Made by a program: the position numbers and the translations under genes. A DNA stretch of 54,896 bases, taken from contig CAYSEX010000007.1 in NCBI GenBank assembly GCA_964430305.1, forward strand, positions 1-54,896, in the 5' to 3' direction. The notes beneath the pieces are model-generated. The model was given only the letters and a program-made list of their open reading frames with translations. It was not told the DNA's origin and did not search any database. This document shows positions 8,190 to 16,894 of this stretch, in pieces. The first letter of the stretch is position 1. Every line of letters begins with the position of its first letter. Source of the stretch: CAIZGX01 sp964430305 (GTDB lineage Bacteria > Bacteroidota > Bacteroidia > Flavobacteriales_D > Sanyastnellaceae).

Positions 8190-8740
8190 TTAAGGGCGTG
8201 AAATGCGAATGTCTCGTTGAATATTCATGTTCGAAACAGGAATGAAAAATCCAGTCATTTTCTTCTTTTTCCCTTCTCTTGTGAATGTAATTTGAGCTTC
8301 GTCTCCCACTTTATGTTGTTCTAGAATGGTTTTCAAGTCTGTAAAGTTTTGGATTTTATTTCCATTCAATTCAACCAGAACATCTCCTGTTTGTAGGCCC
8401 AAAGCTGCGGCTAGTGATGCAGGGGTTACAGACTCGATCATTACGCCATTTCCTTTATAGGATTTGGAAGGGGTAATTCCAATTTTAGCTGAGTTGTCTT
8501 GTTGTTGCATCATGGATTGACCGAAAGGAAAATCANNNNNNNNNNNNNNNNNNNNNNNNNNNNNNNNNNNNNNNNNNNNNNNNNNNNNNNNNNNNNNNNN
8601 NNNNNNNNNNNNNNNNNNNNNNNNNNNNNNNNNNNAGCAGTATCTATTTTGATGATAGTGACTTTACTCTCAGTATGCTTTTGTGACCATGCTGATTGAA
8701 ATAACAAACAAAGGAGAGCTGTACAAATGATGTTTTTCAT
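8190..8740 (-). CDS. Exported PDZ-domain protein interrupted by an assembly gap
   Basis: One gene whose middle is missing. The first 35 codons (8740-8636) encode a signal peptide (MKNIICTALLCLLFQSAWSQ) and the start of a mature protein with ESKVTIIKID. After a run of 100 N the sequence resumes as DFPFGQSMM in a different frame relative to the first part, which is expected if the true gap is not 100 bases. The C-terminal part is a PDZ domain (GVMIESVTPASLAAALGLQTGD, then an LNGNKIQNF strand), followed by a basic tail. It probably binds peptides in the periplasm; similar PDZ domains occur in DegP- and aspartyl-protease-like proteins, so a catalytic domain could be hidden in the gap. It lies between the GH13 and glycosyltransferase genes. 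Confidence 0.75.
8536..8635. other. Assembly gap of 100 N
   Basis: Exactly 100 undetermined bases, the usual placeholder for a scaffold gap of unknown length. The two sides of the PDZ gene are out of frame with each other across it, so the real length is not 100, or part of the gene has been lost. Confidence 0.99.
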
Positions 8741-8761
8741 GATTTTTAGTTTGATTCGAAA

Positions 8762-10621
8762 TTAATGTGAAACTTCTATTAGTAGAAACTGATTGCCCGG
8801 AATTTCGATTTTTGAATCCCAATTTATGTTTTGGTCATTCATAATATTTCGTCCAGATGTTTGTCCTTTTAAGATTTCACTTAATTGAGCACAGTTTATT
8901 TGTTTCGCATCTTGATTGAGATTGTACAAACAAATGAGTGTTTTGGAATCGCCTTTTTTCGCGTAGACGTAGGTATTGTCATTGGGTACGAATTGAACCA
9001 GTTTACCTGTTGTCATCCAAGTATTTTGCTTTCGGTAGTTGACAAGTGTTTTAATAAATTGAAAGGCTTCGTTTTGCAATGCTGTTCTTTCTTCTTGTTT
9101 AAAAAGATTTGCTTTGTGATCTTCCCACCCGCCTGGAAATTCTTCTCGAACATGTGCGTCTGGATTACAAAAACCGGTCATTAGAATTTCGGTTCCATAG
9201 TAGGTGCAAGGTATTCCTCTTAAGGTATAAAGCATGGCATGGGCCATTTTCCATTTCATGAAGTCTTGATTAAAAACGGAGTAGATTCGAGGCAAGTCAT
9301 GATTATCAAGAAAAGTGACCAAATTTTCAGGATGCTCATATTGGTAGTCGTGCGCAAGAGTAAGTTCAATGCGTCTCAATCCTTCTTCCCATCCGAAATT
9401 TTCTGTAAGTCCTTTGGTTAGCGCATAGAACAATTGAAAATCAGTAACACCATTGAGTTGCGAGTTGAAATGCGTATTCAATCGATTGCCTTCTGTGAAC
9501 CATGCTTGTATAGGCGTGCCTTGCACCCATGTCTCTCCGAAGTTGAACAAGTTTGGGTATTCGATCTTCAAAGTAGCATTTAAATTAGCCATAAACGCTT
9601 GATCGGGATAGCTGTATGTGTCAATTCTGAATGCATCAATGTGTGCGGTTTCCACCCACCAAATGGAGTTTTGAATAAGGTATTTGGCGAGGTGAGGGTT
9701 TTGTTGGTTCAGGTCGGGCATGTGATGGTCGAACCACCCGTTGGCCATGGTTGATTTATCGAATGCACTGGCATAGGGGTCCATCATGGTTTCAGCCCGG
9801 TAATTTGTTTTTGTGAAAGTGGGATGCCAATGAAACCAGGCGCTATCGGGCATTTCAAGAAAGAGTTTGTGTTGATCTCCCCAATGATTGTATACCACGT
9901 CCCAAATATGTTTCATTTTTTTTTGACCCATCAGGTTAGTCAACTCGTTTAAGTCGCTGATATTTCCAATTCTTGGGTCAATGAAATAAGAGTCAGTTGT
10001 TGCGTATCCATGGTATGAATCAATTTTTTCATTGTTTTCTACAATTGGATTTAACCAAAGGGCATTGAATCCAAGTTCTTCAATGTAATTCAAATGGTTA
10101 ATTATTCCCTTGAGGTCACCGCCTCGTCGGCCTTTGAGTTCATTGCGTTCTGTTTTTTGGAAGTAGCTTGAAAACGATTCATTGTTGGGGTCACCATTTG
10201 AAAATCGGTCTGGAAATACAAGGTAAATAGCGTCTGTTTGATTAAGACCAAGGGGATGGTATGACTTCGGTGTTATTTGGTATTTGAAATTTTCTACAGT
10301 TCCCGTTCTTTTGTTGGAAGCAATCAATGATAGTTCATTGTTTTTTGGTTGTTTTTTTATGGTTAGTTCAACGAAGTAGTAGTGATTTAGCTTTGATTTT
10401 TCAACATGATTGATACAAGCGAATGCTTTGCTTTTTTTTTCTAATTCGAATTGAATTTCAGCATCGGAATTCAAGTAAATAAGGAGTTCTACAGTTGGGT
10501 TTTCCATTCCGCTGAACCAATTTGGCGGGTCAATACGGTCAATTATTCTTGCATCTTGATTCTGAGCGATAGAAGTGATGAACAACAGAGTTGTGAATAA
10601 AAACAGCGAACTTTTTTTCAT
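8762..10621 (-). CDS. Secreted GH13 alpha-amylase family hydrolase (neopullulanase/cyclomaltodextrinase type)
   Basis: Hydrolyses alpha-glucans such as starch, pullulan or cyclodextrins in the periplasm or at the cell surface. It has 619 residues: a signal peptide (1-20), an N-terminal beta-sandwich (about 22-118) like the cyclomaltodextrinase N domain, the TIM barrel, and a C-terminal beta domain (about 540-619). All four GH13 regions are visible: DVVYNH (241-246), FRIDT with nucleophile Asp334, FGE with acid/base Glu363, and LDNHD with Asp442. The N domain and the compact barrel point to a SusA-like enzyme. It diverges from a gene for a protein with four starch-binding-like modules, which supports an alpha-glucan role. 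No T9SS tail, so export is probably by Sec into the periplasm. Confidence 0.92.
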   Translation of the reverse strand: MKKSSLFLFTTLLFITSIAQNQDARIIDRIDPPNWFSGMENPTVELLIYLNSDAEIQFELEKKSKAFACINHVEKSKLNHYYFVELTIKKQPKNNELSLIASNKRTGTVENFKYQITPKSYHPLGLNQTDAIYLVFPDRFSNGDPNNESFSSYFQKTERNELKGRRGGDLKGIINHLNYIEELGFNALWLNPIVENNEKIDSYHGYATTDSYFIDPRIGNISDLNELTNLMGQKKMKHIWDVVYNHWGDQHKLFLEMPDSAWFHWHPTFTKTNYRAETMMDPYASAFDKSTMANGWFDHHMPDLNQQNPHLAKYLIQNSIWWVETAHIDAFRIDTYSYPDQAFMANLNATLKIEYPNLFNFGETWVQGTPIQAWFTEGNRLNTHFNSQLNGVTDFQLFYALTKGLTENFGWEEGLRRIELTLAHDYQYEHPENLVTFLDNHDLPRIYSVFNQDFMKWKMAHAMLYTLRGIPCTYYGTEILMTGFCNPDAHVREEFPGGWEDHKANLFKQEERTALQNEAFQFIKTLVNYRKQNTWMTTGKLVQFVPNDNTYVYAKKGDSKTLICLYNLNQDAKQINCAQLSEILKGQTSGRNIMNDQNINWDSKIEIPGNQFLLIEVSH

Positions 10622-10660
10622 GATTTACGTCTAGTAAGGGTGTGCGACACAAAAACGAAT

Positions 10661-10668
10661 TATATTTG
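10661..10668 (+). promoter_or_regulatory. -7 promoter element of the starch-binding-like protein gene
   Basis: TATATTTG matches TAnnTTTG fully and would start a transcript about 40 bases before the ATG at 10714. A TTG at the -33 position is not evident, so strength is uncertain. Confidence 0.45.
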
Positions 10669-10713
10669 GAAAGTGTTAAAAGTACACGAACTAAACTAAA
10701 TCATTTAAAACCT

Positions 10714-12459
10714 ATGAAAAAAATTTTTACTTTCTGTTTCGTAGCGTTAGCAACTTTAGCCGCACAGGCTCAAATTGATGTAACGTTCAACGTAGACATG
10801 AACGGCCAAACCGTAAGTGGAAATGGCGTTCACTTAGCAGGTAACTTCAATGATGTCAACTACGACGGAATTGTTGAAAATGCTGCTTATGTAAACTGGA
10901 ACCCTGGCGATCAGCCTAACCCGATTGTTATGACGGATGGCGATGGCGATGGCGTGTATAGTGTAACCCTATCTTTAGTTCCTCAAATCTATCAGTTTAA
11001 ATTCATTAACGGAAATGGATGGGTAGGTGCTGAAGACGTTCCTGCAGCTTGTCAAGTTGAGGTAAACGGAAACGACAATCGTTTTTGGTTAATCTCTGGT
11101 GCGAACACAACTGAATCAATGACTGTTTGTTTCGCAAATTGTGCCGCATGTGGTCAGAAGACTGTACGTTTTCGTGTTGATATGACTCAAGAGGCAAGTG
11201 GAGTTAACCCAGCTGGGGTATTCTTGGCAGGTGATTTCCAAGGTTGGAACCCAGCGACTACACAAATGTTTGATCCGGCTTACCCACTAGGTAACCCATC
11301 AGGTACATTTGAAGCTATTGTTAACGTTGGAACAGCGTCATCTTTGGCTTACAAGTTTATCAATGGTAACGATTGGGCATTCGCTGAAGCGGTTCCTAAC
11401 GATTGTGCTACAGGCGGAAACAGAACGGCTACTCTTACTTCAGATAATACTGTATTGGATGTTGCATGTTTCAGCGCTTGCGGACCATGTCAAGCTCCAA
11501 CTCCTGTATTCTTCCGTGTAAACATGTCTTTGCAGACTGTGAATCCAAACGGTCCACACGTTGCAGGTAGCTTCCAAGGATGGAATCCTGGCGATCCTAC
11601 TACATTGATGACAGACCCAGATGGTGATGGTATTTATGAAGTTACCCTGTTATTACAGCCAGGTACGTATGAGTACAAATTTGTGAATGGTGCTGATTGG
11701 GCTGATGGAAATGAGTCTTTACCAGCAGAATGTAACGTAAACGGTAATCGTCAGTTGGTTGTTGGTTCAGACCCTGTTATTGAGCACTGGTGTTACACAC
11801 AATGTTCAGTTGAATGTATCACTGATCCTGATCCAGCAGATGTGACTTTCCGAGTGAACATGCAAAATACTTCTCCAGATCCAGCAGGTGTATGGATGAT
11901 TGGTGGCTTCACTACTCCAGCATGGCAAGGTGGCGCAACTCAAATGACTGACCCTGACGGTAATGGTATTTATGAGTGCACAGTGAACATCAGTGGTTCA
12001 GCTGAAATTCAATACAAATTCATGAATGGTGATGTAAATGCACCTACGAATGAAGAAGGCGCTGGAATTATCGCTTGCGGTGTTGCGAACGGAGTTGGTG
12101 GATACAACCGTGTTCACACACGTTCTGGTCTAGCTGAAGTATTAAACGTTGTTTGTTTCGATTCATGTGCTGATTGTATCATTGGTGTTTCAGAAGCAAA
12201 CTTCTTGAACTCTTTGAATGTTTATCCAAACCCAGCTAACGATTATGTATTGTTATCTTTCGGTCAAGAGACTTCAAACAAAATTTATGTTCGTATTTTA
12301 AACCAATTGGGTCAAGTTGTTGCTACACAAAATGTAGGAACTCTTCCAGCTGGTAATAACACTGTACGTGTAGAGCTTGCTTCACTTTCTGCTGGTATTT
12401 ATGCAGTAGAATTGGCGAATGGTAAGGATCGTGCTACCGTTCAGATTGCAGTTGAATAA
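10714..12459 (+). CDS. T9SS-exported protein with four starch-binding-like modules
   Basis: Probably a surface or secreted alpha-glucan binding protein. I start it at the ATG at 10714 (MKKIFTFCFVALATLAAQAQ), which opens with a signal peptide; an upstream ATG at 10642 would bury it. The 581 residues hold four modules of about 110 residues (21-147, 150-260, 265-370, 375-490), each with GVxLAGxFxGWNP, a DPDGDGIYE-type strand and YKFxNGxxW, as in CBM20/CBM48/AMPK glycogen-binding E-set domains. Each module ends in a cysteine cluster, CFxxCxxC in three (Cys139/143/146, 252/256/259, 481/485/488) and CYTQCSVEC in one. A T9SS type A sorting domain follows (YPNPAND, about 500-581). Its paralogue is at 15171-16835. 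No catalytic domain. Confidence 0.85.
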   Translation: MKKIFTFCFVALATLAAQAQIDVTFNVDMNGQTVSGNGVHLAGNFNDVNYDGIVENAAYVNWNPGDQPNPIVMTDGDGDGVYSVTLSLVPQIYQFKFINGNGWVGAEDVPAACQVEVNGNDNRFWLISGANTTESMTVCFANCAACGQKTVRFRVDMTQEASGVNPAGVFLAGDFQGWNPATTQMFDPAYPLGNPSGTFEAIVNVGTASSLAYKFINGNDWAFAEAVPNDCATGGNRTATLTSDNTVLDVACFSACGPCQAPTPVFFRVNMSLQTVNPNGPHVAGSFQGWNPGDPTTLMTDPDGDGIYEVTLLLQPGTYEYKFVNGADWADGNESLPAECNVNGNRQLVVGSDPVIEHWCYTQCSVECITDPDPADVTFRVNMQNTSPDPAGVWMIGGFTTPAWQGGATQMTDPDGNGIYECTVNISGSAEIQYKFMNGDVNAPTNEEGAGIIACGVANGVGGYNRVHTRSGLAEVLNVVCFDSCADCIIGVSEANFLNSLNVYPNPANDYVLLSFGQETSNKIYVRILNQLGQVVATQNVGTLPAGNNTVRVELASLSAGIYAVELANGKDRATVQIAVE

Positions 12460-12477
12460 TGTGGATTTAGTTTCAGG

Positions 12478-12503
12478 AAAGGCCGCGTTTCGCGGCCTTT
12501 TTT
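12478..12503 (+). terminator. Rho-independent terminator
   Basis: Perfect 10-base stem AAAGGCCGCG / CGCGGCCTTT (12478-12487 with 12491-12500), loop TTT, then a T run to 12503. It ends the starch-binding-like protein gene. Confidence 0.92.
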
Positions 12504-12519
12504 GTTTTATATCGGATTG

Positions 12520-12554
12520 AAAAAAACAAACCCTCGAACGCTTTCGAGGGTTTG
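12520..12554 (-). terminator. Rho-independent terminator
   Basis: Perfect 12-base stem CAAACCCTCGAA / TTCGAGGGTTTG (12527-12538 with 12543-12554), loop of four. An A run at 12520-12526 becomes the U tract on the minus strand. It ends the SGNH-like hydrolase operon. Confidence 0.92.
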
Positions 12555-12682
12555 CCTTACCTTAACTAAAAAGACCCGCCCTATTACGGACTCGGCTTTA
12601 GAGCTGCAAAAATAATTCGTCCGACGAGTTTCAATATTAAATAATTCTCAAGTTTATTCACAATTCATGCTTAATTCCTTTC

Positions 12683-13909
12683 TCATTTGATGGTGTAAAA
12701 CCATCTGTTATTGATTTTCAATTGAATAACTATAGGTTGAGAATTGGTTATTGGTAAAGAAATTACATTGTTTGGAGCAGTGGAATGAGCCAATTGCTTT
12801 CCTACTACATTGAAAAGATAAATTTCTTCGATTACGCTTTCACTCATTAGTGTAATGTGAGTAGAGGTGCGTACTGCTTTGAAGTTTTGTAAAATTTCTG
12901 GGGTACTTAATGAAGTAATCATTACTGTTAAACTATCCGTTGTAATGAAGCAGCCATTTTCAAACACGTCGAAGAAAATCAAATGTTCACCATCTGTTTC
13001 GAATTGAAAAACGGGTGAAAAGTCTGTTGAGATATCCCCTTCGTCGGTTAGCCAAGAGAAGGAGGTGTTTGCGCTAGATACATTATTTATTGCAAGGGGG
13101 TTATTGAATCCGCCAGGAATTTGGAGCTCAACAGTGGGACCAAAATTATTTACGATTTGCCATTCCCACAGATTGTAATATACAATATCGCGAACTGCAG
13201 ATTTAATGATATCAGCAGTTGATTGATTTAAGGTGGAATTAAATGTTATGGTTGTGGGATCAATTTGAAACATGGCCACATTCATACAGCAAGCTGCGAC
13301 ATAGCTTCCTTCGATAGTAGGATGCGATCCGTCGGCGTTGTATAAATCTATATTCGGGTAATTTATCCTTAAATATTTCCAGACAGCTCCAACTGGTGAA
13401 AGCAGGGCTTGGTTGTCTAGGGCCATTTGTCGATAACGAAGATTTAATAGACTATCCATGCCTTCGTAGGTGCATACCGGAGGCCAACTTGCACAATTGG
13501 CCGCGTCGCCATTTTCTCTTCCCCAGGTCATGTAAAAAATAGTTTTAGCACATGGGTTTGAGGCATGTATTTGGTCATCCAATTGTGTTGCATACGGAAA
13601 GCATTGTGTAGCAACTTGGTTATCTGGGAATGATGGAAGTTGACTCTGTTCTTGAAGAACTACATAGTCCCAGTCACCGGCGGCAATGAGTGACTGACTT
13701 GTTGCATTTGTTGTATGTTGTTGAAAGGTGTGTCCTCCAGGGGTATTACTTCCAGTAATTAAGGTGTAGCCAGCGCTATTTGCACAGTCGGCGGTCAATT
13801 GAGGAAGGTTGTTATACGAAGTGTAGCTATTCCCAAGGAATAATACTTTTGTTTGAGCATGAAAACTATTGGCTATGAATAGTGCTCCTATGGCAAAGAA
13901 TTTTTTCAT
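12683..13909 (-). CDS. Secreted SGNH/DUF4886-like hydrolase
   Basis: Probable esterase or deacetylase of the SGNH superfamily acting outside the cytoplasm; substrate unknown. It has 408 residues with a signal peptide ending at HAQ (residue 19). The nucleophile block VLFLGNSYT has Ser28, and the C-terminal catalytic pair is in NADGSHPT (Asp193, His196), both typical of DUF4886. Cysteines at several points (for example CAKT, CASWPPVC) suggest disulfides. After residue 255 comes a beta-rich part, and the last 75 residues resemble a degenerate T9SS sorting domain (EEIYLFNVVGKQL), though no clear YPNP motif is seen. It begins one base after the M28 peptidase gene ends, so they are co-transcribed within a set flanked by starch-binding-like proteins. 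Confidence 0.75.
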   Translation of the reverse strand: MKKFFAIGALFIANSFHAQTKVLFLGNSYTSYNNLPQLTADCANSAGYTLITGSNTPGGHTFQQHTTNATSQSLIAAGDWDYVVLQEQSQLPSFPDNQVATQCFPYATQLDDQIHASNPCAKTIFYMTWGRENGDAANCASWPPVCTYEGMDSLLNLRYRQMALDNQALLSPVGAVWKYLRINYPNIDLYNADGSHPTIEGSYVAACCMNVAMFQIDPTTITFNSTLNQSTADIIKSAVRDIVYYNLWEWQIVNNFGPTVELQIPGGFNNPLAINNVSSANTSFSWLTDEGDISTDFSPVFQFETDGEHLIFFDVFENGCFITTDSLTVMITSLSTPEILQNFKAVRTSTHITLMSESVIEEIYLFNVVGKQLAHSTAPNNVISLPITNSQPIVIQLKINNRWFYTIK

Positions 13910-15181
13910 TTATTTGAATGTAACCGGTAAGGAAATGGTTTTTCCATCGCGAAGTATCTCAACTTGAATAGTTTGGCCCTCACTGAATTTGCCTAACGCT
14001 TCCATGTATGAGGTCATGTCTATAATTTTCATTTCACCCATTTTCAAAACAACATCTCCTTGTTGCATTCCTGCATTCGAGGCAGGTCTGTTTTCTTTTA
14101 CACCATCTATGCGCATTCCCTCACCACTAAACATGTAATCGGGCATCACACCTAAGGTTACTTTGAATGAAGTGTTTTGTTGGGTCGGCTCAGCTGTTTT
14201 TGTAAAGATTAGTTTTTCTTGTGTATTCAGTGATCGCACAAGAGATAGAATAAAGTCGGTTACATTCTCCAAACCCACATAATTGAGTTTATCATAATCG
14301 TCACTGGGTTTGTGGTAGTCTGCATGTTGTCCGGTAAAGAAATGCAGAACTGGGACCCCCTGATTGTAAAAAGAACTGTGGTCACTAGGCCCGATGCCGC
14401 TTTTATCAAATATGAGTTTGAATTCGAATGTGTTTTTTTCGGTCAAGAGTGGTTCCCAAATAGAGGTTGTTCCTGTGCCGCTGATACTCAGCGCCTTCTC
14501 TGCATTCATGCGTCCTACCATATCCATGTTGAGCATACAGTTCATAGATTCAATGGGAATTGTTGGGTTTTTTGAAAAGTAATTACTTCCCCACAAACCT
14601 TTTTCCTCTCCACTGAAAGCTATAAAAAGGTAATTGTAATTGGGTGTTTTGTCATTATTCATCAGTTCAGTAGCCAAATGAATCATAGCGGAAACACCGC
14701 TTGCATTGTCATCTGCTCCGTTGTGAATTGCTTTTTCTCCAGTCCACAAGCTGCTTTCATCTCCCCATCCTAAATGGTCGTAGTGAGCACCAATTACAAT
14801 GGTGTAGGGCCTGCCATTATCTATAAATCCCACTACATTTTTTCCTTTGATTTCTTTAACTAAGCTTTTTCCCATGACCGTACTGTCGCCAACTTGGTGA
14901 ATTTGTCCGTGTCCTTGAGGAATAAATGAGAAATGTTGAAAGAATCCGTCTGTGCCTTTTGGCAATAGTCCAATTTCTTTGAATCGAGATTCAATGTATT
15001 GCGCGGCTTTATCTGCACCGGGAGTTCCAATGGCTCTTCCTTCAAAATCGTCACTCGCAAGGCGCATTACATCTGCATGCATTTGCGTGATTTCTGTTCC
15101 TGTCGGAGTCTGAGTAACCGAGCAACTTGCTAAAGTTAATGCGGTTGCAAAAAATGAAATATGAATGAAATTAATTTTCAT
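13910..15181 (-). CDS. M28 metallopeptidase lipoprotein with C-terminal PDZ domain
   Basis: Zinc aminopeptidase-like enzyme, 423 residues. The signal peptide ends in a lipobox-like LTLASC (Cys20), so it is probably membrane-anchored. Di-zinc ligands of the M28 family are visible: His133 in GAHYDHLG, Asp157 in NGADDNASG, the GEE pair at 191-193, Asp220 in LNMDMVGR and His290 in ADYHKPSDD. Residues from about 335 to 423 form a PDZ domain (RIDGVKENRPASNAGMQQGD), found in many Bacteroidota M28 proteins. It overlaps the end of the upstream modular protein gene by 11 bases and is followed directly by the SGNH-like gene. Periplasmic peptide turnover is the likely role; a glycan role is not indicated by the sequence itself. 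Confidence 0.9.
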   Translation of the reverse strand: MKINFIHISFFATALTLASCSVTQTPTGTEITQMHADVMRLASDDFEGRAIGTPGADKAAQYIESRFKEIGLLPKGTDGFFQHFSFIPQGHGQIHQVGDSTVMGKSLVKEIKGKNVVGFIDNGRPYTIVIGAHYDHLGWGDESSLWTGEKAIHNGADDNASGVSAMIHLATELMNNDKTPNYNYLFIAFSGEEKGLWGSNYFSKNPTIPIESMNCMLNMDMVGRMNAEKALSISGTGTTSIWEPLLTEKNTFEFKLIFDKSGIGPSDHSSFYNQGVPVLHFFTGQHADYHKPSDDYDKLNYVGLENVTDFILSLVRSLNTQEKLIFTKTAEPTQQNTSFKVTLGVMPDYMFSGEGMRIDGVKENRPASNAGMQQGDVVLKMGEMKIIDMTSYMEALGKFSEGQTIQVEILRDGKTISLPVTFK

Positions 15182-16835
15182 GCTGAATGAAGAATTTGGT
15201 TGTTAAGTTGTTATTCATGCGAATAAAATAAATACCATTTGCCCAGTCGCTTACGTCAATTACCGGAGATTGAAATGAATTGTTAAGTTTCATTTCTTTT
15301 CCGAGAGCATCTACAATTTGAAAATTTGAATAAGTGAATGCGTTGGGAAGTTGAATAAAGTCATTTGCAGGATTAGGGAAGGGTTGTAGTATTTCTTGCA
15401 AATTCAGCACATTCATAGGGCAAGGCTGGCATTGACTCCAACACACAACAGGTAAATTAATTGAGCCAGCGCTTGCAAGGAAGCTACGGTTGATATTTCC
15501 TGAACCATCATCAACTCCGCATTCAAAGGGCACAATTTCTTCTGTTCCCCATGCATTCCCAAATAAAAATTTGTATTGAATGAGTTCATTTTCAGGAATG
15601 GTAATGGTTGCGGAATAAGTAGTTCCAAATTGAAGGGTCATAGGGGTTGCTGTTGGATCCCAATTGTTAAATGACCCAGCTACGTGAACGCCTTCTGGAG
15701 CAGCGAAAACTCCTGTGGTTCCACTACCCAAATCAACATTTAAGGTGAGTGTGCACATGGGTATAATCTGACAAGGACCGCACCCGGAAAAGCAATCACC
15801 TTCGAGTGTGGTCATGGTTTGATTTGTGGTGGTATAGGTTCTGTCAAAACTGCCAAAACCATTTGGAATTCCACAAGACTCAGGAACAATTTCTTGGTTG
15901 TTCCATCCGTAACCGTTAATTATTTTGTATTGAACGGTTTCATTGGAATTCAGAACAACCACAGCCTCAAATTTATTAGGAGCATACTGACTCATTGGTG
16001 TTGCAATGGTGTCCCAATTGTTGAAGTTTCCTACCAAGTAAACGCCATTCGAACTAACGGATTCATTTGATAAGTCTGTTCTGAATGTAACCAAAACAGG
16101 CGTTGGCTCAATGCACGAAGCACACTGGTTGAAACAAACAGGACCTATGATTACATTCTCTGTTCCAGTTTGAAATGTTCTGTTGGTGTTGCCATTTCCG
16201 TCATCAATGGCGCAGTCTAAGGGTGGATTCTCATCACTGTTCCAATCATTTCCATTCACGAATTTGTATGTTAAAACGGTATTTTGATCAACACTAACCT
16301 GAGCCTCGTACAAACCACCTCCCATGTCATTCATGAGAATACTAGAAGGATTCCATCCTTGAAAATCTCCCGCCAAATGAACTCCGTTGGGCGAAACTAT
16401 TTCATTCGACATATCTACTTGAAAAACGGCAGTGATTTGAGGCGCTATAGTAGGGCAGTTGGTGCATGATGAGAAACAAACGGGTTCAAGAATCGTGTTA
16501 CTTGCAGGAACTAAAAACGTTCTATTGAAACCACCGAAGCCATTTGGTGCTCCACAAGACCCAGGTACACTTTCCTCATCTGTCCAAGTTGTTCCATTGA
16601 TGTATTTGAAAGATACGGTTGTTCCTTCTGTCAGCGATGCCGTGTATTCGTATATCCCGTCAGAGTTGGTGTCCGTCAGAAAAGTAGTGCCTGGAGCCCA
16701 CCCTTGAAAGTCACCTGCAATGGAAACGCCATTGGGGTTAACATTCAGCCCTTGCATATTCAATTGAAAGGTAACGTCAATACTGAAAACAGTAATTGAG
16801 CTAAAAATAAAAAAGAAAGAAATGAGTTTTTTCAT
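15171..16835 (-). CDS. T9SS-exported protein with four starch-binding-like modules, second paralogue
   Basis: A 554-residue paralogue of the protein at 10714-12459, with the same plan: signal peptide (about 1-18), four modules each carrying GVxxAGxFxxWxP, YKxxNGxxW and a closing four-cysteine segment (VCFSSCTNC, VCFNQCASC, DCFSGCGPC, VCWSQCQPC), then a type A T9SS sorting domain with PFPNPANDF near residue 483. All four clusters here obey CxxxCxxC, unlike the third module of the other copy. The module pattern suggests alpha-glucan binding; no catalytic residues are present. First gene of an operon with the M28 peptidase and SGNH-like hydrolase, diverging from 16895. Confidence 0.85.
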   Translation of the reverse strand: MKKLISFFFIFSSITVFSIDVTFQLNMQGLNVNPNGVSIAGDFQGWAPGTTFLTDTNSDGIYEYTASLTEGTTVSFKYINGTTWTDEESVPGSCGAPNGFGGFNRTFLVPASNTILEPVCFSSCTNCPTIAPQITAVFQVDMSNEIVSPNGVHLAGDFQGWNPSSILMNDMGGGLYEAQVSVDQNTVLTYKFVNGNDWNSDENPPLDCAIDDGNGNTNRTFQTGTENVIIGPVCFNQCASCIEPTPVLVTFRTDLSNESVSSNGVYLVGNFNNWDTIATPMSQYAPNKFEAVVVLNSNETVQYKIINGYGWNNQEIVPESCGIPNGFGSFDRTYTTTNQTMTTLEGDCFSGCGPCQIIPMCTLTLNVDLGSGTTGVFAAPEGVHVAGSFNNWDPTATPMTLQFGTTYSATITIPENELIQYKFLFGNAWGTEEIVPFECGVDDGSGNINRSFLASAGSINLPVVCWSQCQPCPMNVLNLQEILQPFPNPANDFIQLPNAFTYSNFQIVDALGKEMKLNNSFQSPVIDVSDWANGIYFIRMNNNLTTKFFIQHEN

Positions 16836-16880
16836 GGTTCGCTTTTTTGTAAAAATACGCCAATATTGAAAAACAAACTT

Positions 16881-16888
16881 TACATTCG
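16881..16888 (+). promoter_or_regulatory. -7-like element directly before an ATG
   Basis: TACATTCG matches TAnnTTTG in all but one fixed base and ends six bases before the ATG at 16895, implying a leader of a few bases or none. Confidence 0.35.
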
Positions 16889-16894
16889 CTCTGT

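Larger units (their letters stand above)
12460..12682. other. Convergent intergenic region with back-to-back terminators
   Basis: 223 bases between the ends of two convergent genes. It holds a plus-strand and a minus-strand terminator (listed separately). The remaining stretch, about 12556-12682, contains a GC-rich patch (GACCCGCCC near 12573) in AT-rich sequence, but I found no open frame or clear RNA fold there. Confidence 0.7.

Noticed and set aside
8499..8699. Plus-strand frame across the run of N
   Set aside because: It is read through undetermined bases and opposes a real gene.
12556..12610. Small RNA or riboswitch in the GC-rich patch
   Set aside because: Attempted pairings need several mismatches and no known motif is seen.
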